NCBI RefSeq assembly: GCF_002877365.1
Contig: NZ_MCWZ01000284.1
Coordinates: 12,974 to 75,286 of the forward strand
DNA from: Vibrio sp. 10N.261.55.A7
GTDB lineage: Bacteria > Pseudomonadota > Gammaproteobacteria > Enterobacterales > Vibrionaceae
DNA: 62,313 nucleotides
Direction: 5' to 3'
The translations under genes were made by a program, and so were the position numbers. Under the pieces are notes generated by a model that was not told the DNA's origin, did no database searches, and saw nothing but the letters and a program-made list of their open reading frames with translations. Numbering within the stretch: position 1 is the first letter of the stretch; the number at the start of each line of letters is the position of its first letter. Below are positions 56,875-62,313 of the stretch, one piece after another.

Positions 56875-58229
56875 TGAAGTCTATTCTGAGTAAGCTCAAT
56901 TTACTGGTCATCATCTCAGTATTGCTGGTGGGTATTGTTTCGATGTCGCTTTGGAGTATTCGCGAAGATCAGCAAATTCATGATCAGCAGTTGGCTACCA
57001 TTCTACAAATTCAGCAAGGAATCGATACGTTACGAAGCCAGTTATGGATATTTTTGCAGTATAAAGACAAGGCCAGTTTAGAAGAAGTGTATATGGCTCA
57101 ACAGAGCTTAACGGAACAGTTAGGCGAGCAAACCAATTTTAAGCACTACATCGAGAACTTAGAGAAGATGAATTACAGCTTAGCGGTTTTGTTGCGACAA
57201 GAACGGGCTCTTGATGATTCAAAGTTACAATCTTTTCCTCATAGCGTCGTTACGGCTGATATGTCTGAATCTCGCTCTTTACTTCACTCTCGCTACAATA
57301 TGATTGCTCAGAGTATGGGTGAAGAATTGTTTCATTTGCAGCAGGAAGTTCATGTTGGCAATCGAGCTCAGCAAGAGAAAGCGCTCGCCATGACCGCGTT
57401 AGTCTTACTCTTTTTCACACTTCTTGTAAGCTTTACGGCAATACTGATCTTTAAACAGTTTAAAGCTGGGCAGGATGTTATCAAGGAAGGGATACATAAC
57501 TTATACAACGGCGACTTAGACACATTGATCTCTATCCCTAAACTCGCGGAAGAGTATGTCGTGCTAGTGACGTTCTTTAACAAAATGAAAGTGTCTCTAC
57601 AAAACCATATTGTGACCAAGGATGAGCTTGAACGTGAAGTGAAATTAAAGACATCCACTCTCATGCATCAAACTGACCAGTTGCGTTATTTATCTGAACG
57701 CGATTCGTTGACCGGAGTGTTGAACCGACGAGCGTTCTATCATCAGTTGGACGTTGAAGCGCAAAAAGCACTGAGTTCAGGGACGCTCTTTGCGCTTTTG
57801 TTTATTGATTTGGATAAATTTAAAGCAATCAACGACAACAAGGGACACAATGTAGGCGATGAAGTGTTAGCCACATTTTCTTCCAGACTCAAAGACAATA
57901 TGAGACCTACTGACGTTATCGGCCGGGTTGGCGGTGACGAGTTTGTAGTCTGTATCAATGGATTATCGGATGAAGCCAATATTGAGTCGAAGTTAGATTA
58001 TATTCTCGACGTATTGGATAAGCCGATGGAGATCAAAGACGAATCAATACAGGTGTCTTGCAGTATCGGGGTTAGTTATTATCCAACTCAATCAGATAAT
58101 GTGAAAGAGGTTCTGGAATTGGCCGATCAGGCGATGTACGAGGCGAAGAAGAAAAGTGGAAGTCGGTACTTCAGCCTGTTTAAAAAAATGCAATCTCAGG
58201 TCACGGAAGCGAAGTCGGATTGTCAATAA
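56874..58229 (+). CDS. membrane diguanylate cyclase coupled to a binding protein
   Basis: 451 residues: membrane helix (about 7-28), periplasmic helical region (about 30-160), second helix (about 165-190), HAMP-like segment (about 190-245), coiled linker, GGDEF domain (about 270-440) with LDKFKAINDNKGHNVGD and GGDEF at 353-357. It has the RxxD inhibition site (R344-P-T-D347), unlike the other three GGDEF proteins here. Likely reads the state of the binding protein encoded just upstream (inference). Confidence 0.92.
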   Translation: MKSILSKLNLLVIISVLLVGIVSMSLWSIREDQQIHDQQLATILQIQQGIDTLRSQLWIFLQYKDKASLEEVYMAQQSLTEQLGEQTNFKHYIENLEKMNYSLAVLLRQERALDDSKLQSFPHSVVTADMSESRSLLHSRYNMIAQSMGEELFHLQQEVHVGNRAQQEKALAMTALVLLFFTLLVSFTAILIFKQFKAGQDVIKEGIHNLYNGDLDTLISIPKLAEEYVVLVTFFNKMKVSLQNHIVTKDELEREVKLKTSTLMHQTDQLRYLSERDSLTGVLNRRAFYHQLDVEAQKALSSGTLFALLFIDLDKFKAINDNKGHNVGDEVLATFSSRLKDNMRPTDVIGRVGGDEFVVCINGLSDEANIESKLDYILDVLDKPMEIKDESIQVSCSIGVSYYPTQSDNVKEVLELADQAMYEAKKKSGSRYFSLFKKMQSQVTEAKSDCQ

Positions 58230-58319
58230 TCACGCCAATGGAACATTGCGCTTTTCATCGTTTCATCCTATAGATCCTATACGCCATTACGTCATATAAT
58301 CAACGGGTTAGGAGAAGTT

Positions 58320-59333
58320 ATGGATCAAATCAAGTTTATTGAAGGGCTACCTAAAGTTGAGCTACATATGCATATTGAAGGCTCCTTAGAGCCTGAACTG
58401 ATGTTTTCGCTCGCGAAGAGAAACAATGTTGAGTTGCCATACAATAGCCCTCAAGAAATCAAGACCGCATACGAGTTTGAAGACCTACAGTCGTTTTTGG
58501 ACATCTATTATCAAGGCGCCAATGTTCTTATTTATGAACAAGACTTCTACGATCTCACCTGGGCTTACCTCCTTAAATGCAAACAAGATAATGTGATTCA
58601 TACCGAAATATTCTTCGACCCTCAAACTCATACCGCTCGAGGCATTGAGTTTGATGTGGTAGTGAACGGTATAAACAGAGCGTTAAAGGAAGGCGAGAAA
58701 ACGTTGGGGATTACGAGCAAAATGATCATGTGTTTCTTGCGTCACCTAGATGAGCAATCAGCGTTTGAGACGTTAGAGCAATCATTGCCGCATAAAGAGC
58801 ATATTATTGCTGTTGGTCTCGACTCTTCTGAGTTAGGTCACCCACCAGAGAAATTTCATCGCGTTTTTCAGGCTGCAATAGAGCAGGGTTTCAAAGCGGT
58901 CGCTCATGCGGGAGAAGAAGGGCCTGCCAGCAATATAACCGATGCAATGAGTTTGCTTGGCATTTCAAGAATCGATCATGGTGTTCGCTGTGTGGAGGAC
59001 GAGCATCTTGTTTCAACATTGGCGAAATCACGAATGCCGCTAACCGTATGCCCACTCTCAAACACGAAGCTAAAAGTGTTCGATTCTATGGAACAACACA
59101 ATATTCTGATGTTATTGAAGCGGGGACTATGCGTGACTGTAAACTCAGATGATCCGGCTTACTTTGGTGGCTATATGAACGATAATTTCTTGGCTATTGC
59201 TCGCAGTTTACCTGTGACGCATCAGGATTTAGTGACGTTTTCGTTGAATGCAGTCGAAGCGAGCTTTGCTAGCGATTCACGAAAAGAAGAAATTAGAGTG
59301 AAGATTGAACACTATGTGAAGAATGGAATTTAA
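58320..59333 (+). CDS. adenine deaminase of the adenosine deaminase family
   Basis: Zinc hydrolase that deaminates adenine to hypoxanthine. 337 residues with metal ligands in [29 protein letters not shown] and [11 protein letters not shown]. The segment [14 protein letters not shown] replaces the G-x-D-L-A-G-D-E motif of true adenosine deaminases and is the mark of the adenine-specific subgroup (as in Pseudomonas PA0148). Likely to be annotated elsewhere as adenosine deaminase (add). AGGAG ribosome site; single gene. Confidence 0.88.
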   Translation: MDQIKFIEGLPKVELHMHIEGSLEPELMFSLAKRNNVELPYNSPQEIKTAYEFEDLQSFLDIYYQGANVLIYEQDFYDLTWAYLLKCKQDNVIHTEIFFDPQTHTARGIEFDVVVNGINRALKEGEKTLGITSKMIMCFLRHLDEQSAFETLEQSLPHKEHIIAVGLDSSELGHPPEKFHRVFQAAIEQGFKAVAHAGEEGPASNITDAMSLLGISRIDHGVRCVEDEHLVSTLAKSRMPLTVCPLSNTKLKVFDSMEQHNILMLLKRGLCVTVNSDDPAYFGGYMNDNFLAIARSLPVTHQDLVTFSLNAVEASFASDSRKEEIRVKIEHYVKNGI

Positions 59334-59357
59334 AAAACGGCGAGAGATCGCCGTTTT
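59334..59357. terminator. bidirectional terminator
   Basis: AAAACGGCGA/TCGCCGTTTT perfect 10-bp stem with GAGA loop between convergent genes. Confidence 0.85.
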
Positions 59358-59391
59358 ATTATGTTTACGAGGCTAGGAAAGAAGTCGTTAA

Positions 59392-60750
59392 CTAGCTCGG
59401 TTTGTTACTCTGCTGAGGCTTTTTAAATTGACGACGCTTTGGCTTATTGGCTGCACCATCAGATTGGTTACCGCCGACGTGACGTTTGTTTTTGCCAGCA
59501 GGTTTGTGTCCGCGAGCGTTGTCACCTGAACGTTGACCATCGGCGTGGTTGGTTCTTGGCTTCTTCGGTTTCTTAGGCTTGATAGGGCGTGTATTTAGCC
59601 TTGATTCTGGCAACGTGTTTTGTGGTTTAAAGCCTTCAAGCTCGTGTCGTGTCAGCAATTGCTGAATCAGACGTTCGATACCAAAAAGATCAGCGGCTTC
59701 ATCAGCGCACACCAATGAGATAGCTTTACCGGCTTCGCCAGCGCGTCCGGTACGCCCAATTCTATGAACATAATCCTCAGAGATGTTGGGTAAATCGAAG
59801 TTCACGACTTGAGGCAGTTGCGGAATATCAATACCGCGTGCAGCAATATCTGTAGCAACCAATACCCTAACTTCACCAGACTTGAAGTTGGCTAATGCCT
59901 TAGTTCTTGCGCCTTGGCTTTTGTTGCCATGAATAGGAGCAGATGTGATCCCTTGATCATTTAGGTAATGAGACAGCTTATTGGCACCATGTTTTGTGCG
60001 GCTGAACACCAATACCTGCTGCCAGTTGCCATCTTTAATCAGTTTCACCAGCATAGGTGCTTTCTGCTTTTTATCGGCAGGGTAAATGCACTGTTCAACC
60101 GTTCTTGCGGTTGAATTGGCTGGCGTGACAGAGATTTCAACTGGGTTGTTGACTAGGCCTTTCGCTAGCTCTTTTATCTCATCAGAGAACGTGGCTGAGA
60201 ATAGAAGGTTCTGACGTTGCTTTGGCAGCACATTTAGGATCTTGCGAATATCGCGAATGAAACCCATGTCTAACATGCGGTCGGCTTCGTCAAGTACCAA
60301 GACTTCAAGTTGAGAGAACTTAACCGCCTTTTGATTGAAGAGGTCCAGTAGGCGCCCTGGTGTCGCGACAAGCACATCGCAGCCTTGGCGAAGTCTCATC
60401 ATTTGTGGGTTGATCTTGACGCCACCGAATACAACCGACGAACTCAGTGGAAGATGCGCGCTGTATTTTGCAACATTCTCGTTGATTTGCGCCGCTAGTT
60501 CGCGCGTAGGCGTAAGGATAAGCGCGCGCACATTGTTGCTTTGAACTCTTGGTCCTTTAGTTAGGTTTTCCAAGATTGGGAGCGTGAACCCCGCAGTTTT
60601 ACCTGTACCCGTTTGCGCTGCTGCCATCACGTCTTTGCCTTCAAGTACGGCTGGGATCGCCTTAGCTTGAATTGGAGACGGTGTATCATAGCCTTGTTCT
60701 TGAATAGCTTTTAAAATTGGAGCAGAAAGACCGAGTGAGGTAAAACCCAT
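59392..60750 (-). CDS. rhlE: DEAD-box RNA helicase RhlE
   Basis: 452 residues: Q-motif ([14 protein letters not shown]), Walker [13 protein letters not shown] ([13 protein letters not shown]), SAT (FSATFS), [10 protein letters not shown], then a basic, Lys/Gln/Asn-rich tail (about 385-452). The layout and order of motifs fit RhlE, which acts on ribosome assembly and RNA turnover. The family start MGFTSLGL is taken; five codons more are open upstream. Confidence 0.93.
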   Translation of the reverse strand: MGFTSLGLSAPILKAIQEQGYDTPSPIQAKAIPAVLEGKDVMAAAQTGTGKTAGFTLPILENLTKGPRVQSNNVRALILTPTRELAAQINENVAKYSAHLPLSSSVVFGGVKINPQMMRLRQGCDVLVATPGRLLDLFNQKAVKFSQLEVLVLDEADRMLDMGFIRDIRKILNVLPKQRQNLLFSATFSDEIKELAKGLVNNPVEISVTPANSTARTVEQCIYPADKKQKAPMLVKLIKDGNWQQVLVFSRTKHGANKLSHYLNDQGITSAPIHGNKSQGARTKALANFKSGEVRVLVATDIAARGIDIPQLPQVVNFDLPNISEDYVHRIGRTGRAGEAGKAISLVCADEAADLFGIERLIQQLLTRHELEGFKPQNTLPESRLNTRPIKPKKPKKPRTNHADGQRSGDNARGHKPAGKNKRHVGGNQSDGAANKPKRRQFKKPQQSNKPS

Positions 60751-61094
60751 ATATTTGATTCTCAATTAACAATGAAGGTAGCTGCAGCAGTCACTTGGGA
60801 CAATTAAATGTTATCGATGGAAAAAGTTGTACGTTGCCCATCGGTGGAATGATTCCAAGGCATTTAACAATCGCAAAAATCGGAGATTTGCTTAGAGCGA
60901 CAAAAAGTGCGCCATTCTGAGCCTTTTAGTGACGAACATCAACCGATATTTGTCGATCTCGCGAAACAAGTGGCTTAGTAAAATAGGCAGTTTACTGAGA
61001 AAGGTTTCTCACCAGATATCGAGATGACAAATTTGTTACGATATTAGATAGTTATTCGCTATAATGCCGCTTTTAGTCTCTAGAATCTCTTGTA
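60751..61094. other. 344-bp divergent region rhlE / acyltransferase
   Basis: Contains both promoters. A clear -10 box for the plus-strand gene is at 61060-61065; no other element recognised. Confidence 0.45.
61060..61065 (+). promoter_or_regulatory. -10 box (TATAAT) upstream of acyltransferase
   Basis: Perfect TATAAT 30 bp before the start codon; the -35 region (TTACGA or TTGTTA) is poor in sequence and spacing. Confidence 0.5.
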
Positions 61095-61985
61095 ATGTTA
61101 GAAAATCTCCGCCTTGTTCTGTTTGTATCATTAGTCATTGTTAATACCGCTTTTACTACCCTTGTCGTGAGTCTCTTAGCGTTAATAAAAGCCGTTTTGC
61201 CATTTAGAAGCGCCAAAGTTTTCTTCACCCGTTTATCAAATTGTCAGTTTTGGCTATGGGCGACGTTTAACCTATGGATGCTCAATACGAACAATAAAAT
61301 AGAGTGGACGGTTGAAGGGCAAGAGCAGTTATCAAGAGACCAATGGTATTTGATGATGTCCAACCATATTAGCTGGGCTGATATCGTTATTGTCTCTTCT
61401 GTACTAAAAAATAAAATGCCAATGACGAAGTTCTTTTTAAAGCATGAACTTCTTTATGTACCGTTTGTGGGGTTGGCTTGTTGGTGTTTAGATATGCCGT
61501 TTATGAGGCGTCACTCAAGAGAGTTCTTAATCAAGCACCCAGAACGTAGAAATGATGATTTCAATGCCATTAATAAAGCTTGTGAGAAATTCAGCTTTGT
61601 CCCGACGACGTTAGTCAACTTCGTAGAAGGGACGCGTGTAAATAAAGAGAAGTTAGCGACCGCGAGAACACCTTATACGCATTTATTGAAGCCTAAGACG
61701 GGTGGTGTTGCATTCGCGCTCAATGCCATGGGGGATCTTCTTGACGGTATTGTGGATATCACTCTTGCCTACCCAGAAAATCAAGACACGCCTTTTACCG
61801 ATCTCTTGAAAGGGCGTTTAACTCGAGTTGTTGTTCATGTAAAACTCCACCCAATGAATGAAGATGTGTCTGGTGATTATTTCAATGATAAGGCGTTTAA
61901 GCGTCGTTTCCACAAATGGTTAGATGACCAATGGAAACAAAAAGATGAATACCTAAAGACCGTTTACAAGAAGGATGAGCGCTAG
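61095..61985 (+). CDS. yihG: YihG-like PlsC-family acyltransferase
   Basis: 296-residue inner-membrane glycerolipid acyltransferase, likely 1-acylglycerol-3-phosphate O-acyltransferase. N-terminal membrane helix (about 8-32), then the four block motifs: NHISWADI (catalytic His/Asp), FMRRHSRE, FVEGTR, and late proline-rich DITLAYPEN. Length and N-terminus resemble E. coli YihG, which affects the fatty-acid type at position 2 of phospholipids. Single gene. Confidence 0.9.
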   Translation: MLENLRLVLFVSLVIVNTAFTTLVVSLLALIKAVLPFRSAKVFFTRLSNCQFWLWATFNLWMLNTNNKIEWTVEGQEQLSRDQWYLMMSNHISWADIVIVSSVLKNKMPMTKFFLKHELLYVPFVGLACWCLDMPFMRRHSREFLIKHPERRNDDFNAINKACEKFSFVPTTLVNFVEGTRVNKEKLATARTPYTHLLKPKTGGVAFALNAMGDLLDGIVDITLAYPENQDTPFTDLLKGRLTRVVVHVKLHPMNEDVSGDYFNDKAFKRRFHKWLDDQWKQKDEYLKTVYKKDER

Positions 61986-62062
61986 AACTCAAGGCTGAAG
62001 CATAAGAAAGGGCAGTGATGGTTGAAGAAGCAAGAGCCACCGCTCCTGAAATGAGAAACAAA

Positions 62063-62088
62063 AAAAAGCAGGCCTAGGCCTGCTTTTT
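62063..62088. terminator. perfectly palindromic bidirectional terminator
   Basis: 26-nt perfect palindrome with central CCTAGG and A/T-runs on both flanks; terminates the acyltransferase gene and the minus-strand cold-shock gene. Confidence 0.9.
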
Positions 62089-62115
62089 AATATTCTGTCT
62101 AAATCGACAAGCTAA

Positions 62116-62313
62116 TTAAGCAACAACAACGTTTGCAGCTTGAGGACCTTTTTGACCGTCTTCTACTTCAAAAGACACTTTTTGGCCTTCTGCAAGAGTT
62201 TTGAAACCGTCAGAAACGATTGCACGGAAGTGAACGAATACGTCAGCACCGCCGTCATCTTGAGAAATAAAACCGAAACCTTTAGTTTCGTTGAACCATT
62301 TTACTGTACCAGT
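62116..62313 (-). CDS. cold-shock protein (CspA family), 5' end cut
   Basis: The last 65 codons are present; the first few residues lie outside the window. RNA-binding cold-shock domain with RNP1 KGFGFISQ and RNP2 DVFVHF, ending [10 protein letters not shown]. Closest in memory to Vibrio CspA/CspV. RNA chaperone in the cytoplasm. The frame runs to the window edge without a stop. Confidence 0.93.
   Translation of the reverse strand, partial: TGTVKWFNETKGFGFISQDDGGADVFVHFRAIVSDGFKTLAEGQKVSFEVEDGQKGPQAANVVVA

Overview
The window is an ordinary chromosomal stretch of a marine gammaproteobacterium, almost certainly a Vibrio or a close Vibrionaceae relative. The evidence is the closeness of the housekeeping proteins to enterobacterial and Vibrio forms (TrxB, AspC, AsnS, SdaA/SdaC, TyrR, RibA, RhlE, CspA family), an H-NOX gene followed by a hybrid kinase, several methyl-accepting and GGDEF proteins, and Vibrio-type small DUF proteins. 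I see no rRNA, tRNA, insertion sequence, prophage, integron or CRISPR array. Genes are dense, and many are bounded by clear hairpin/T-run terminators.

Layout. 1-6.6 kb: trxB, a DUF2797 protein, a diguanylate cyclase with a lectin-like periplasmic domain, sanA, a DUF3392 membrane protein and NAD-malic enzyme. 7.2-19 kb: a dCache chemoreceptor, an unknown 126-aa protein, an outer-membrane barrel protein, aspC, a divergent HD-GYP / GGDEF pair, asnS and a chemoreceptor with a CxxCH haem-c motif. 19-29.5 kb: queD, a membrane-anchored protein with 15-residue repeats, an aromatic amino-acid permease, the sdaC-sdaA serine catabolic pair, a Nudix CoA pyrophosphatase, the H-NOX / hybrid kinase pair and pabB. 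29.6-39.9 kb: class I fumarase, a small membrane protein, ycjX-ycjF-tyrR (same order as in E. coli), a RimJ-like acetyltransferase, an HD phosphohydrolase, DUF2947, a GAF-GGDEF protein and ribA. 40-43.9 kb: ldtD-mepK-gloC (E. coli ycbB-ycbK-ycbL order) and DUF2982. 44-52 kb: a winged-helix protein with a Lys/Ala tail, a complete TRAP transporter (dctP-dctQ-dctM), a Cache-domain sensor kinase with its NarL-type regulator, a 30-codon membrane ORF and a BCCT transporter. 52-58 kb is the most unusual part: two solute-binding proteins without any permease, a 72-aa protein behind two LexA-type boxes, a TrmY-like SPOUT methyltransferase, and a third solute-binding protein translationally coupled to a diguanylate cyclase. 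58.3 kb to the end: an adenine-deaminase-type enzyme, rhlE, a YihG-like acyltransferase and a cold-shock gene cut by the window edge.

Together the genes show strong investment in signalling: four GGDEF proteins and one HD-GYP phosphodiesterase for cyclic-di-GMP, two chemoreceptors, an NO/haem sensor and one two-component system next to a TRAP transporter. Metabolically the window links aromatic and serine amino-acid use, C4/C3 organic acids (malic enzyme, fumarase, TRAP uptake) and purine salvage. The best candidates for undescribed biology are the SBP-diguanylate cyclase pair, the SOS-controlled 72-aa gene, the permease-less SBP pair, the bacterial TrmY homologue, the 15-residue repeat protein and the structured fumarase-downstream intergenic region. 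All functional calls come from reading the sequence by eye and from memory of protein families; no database search was run.
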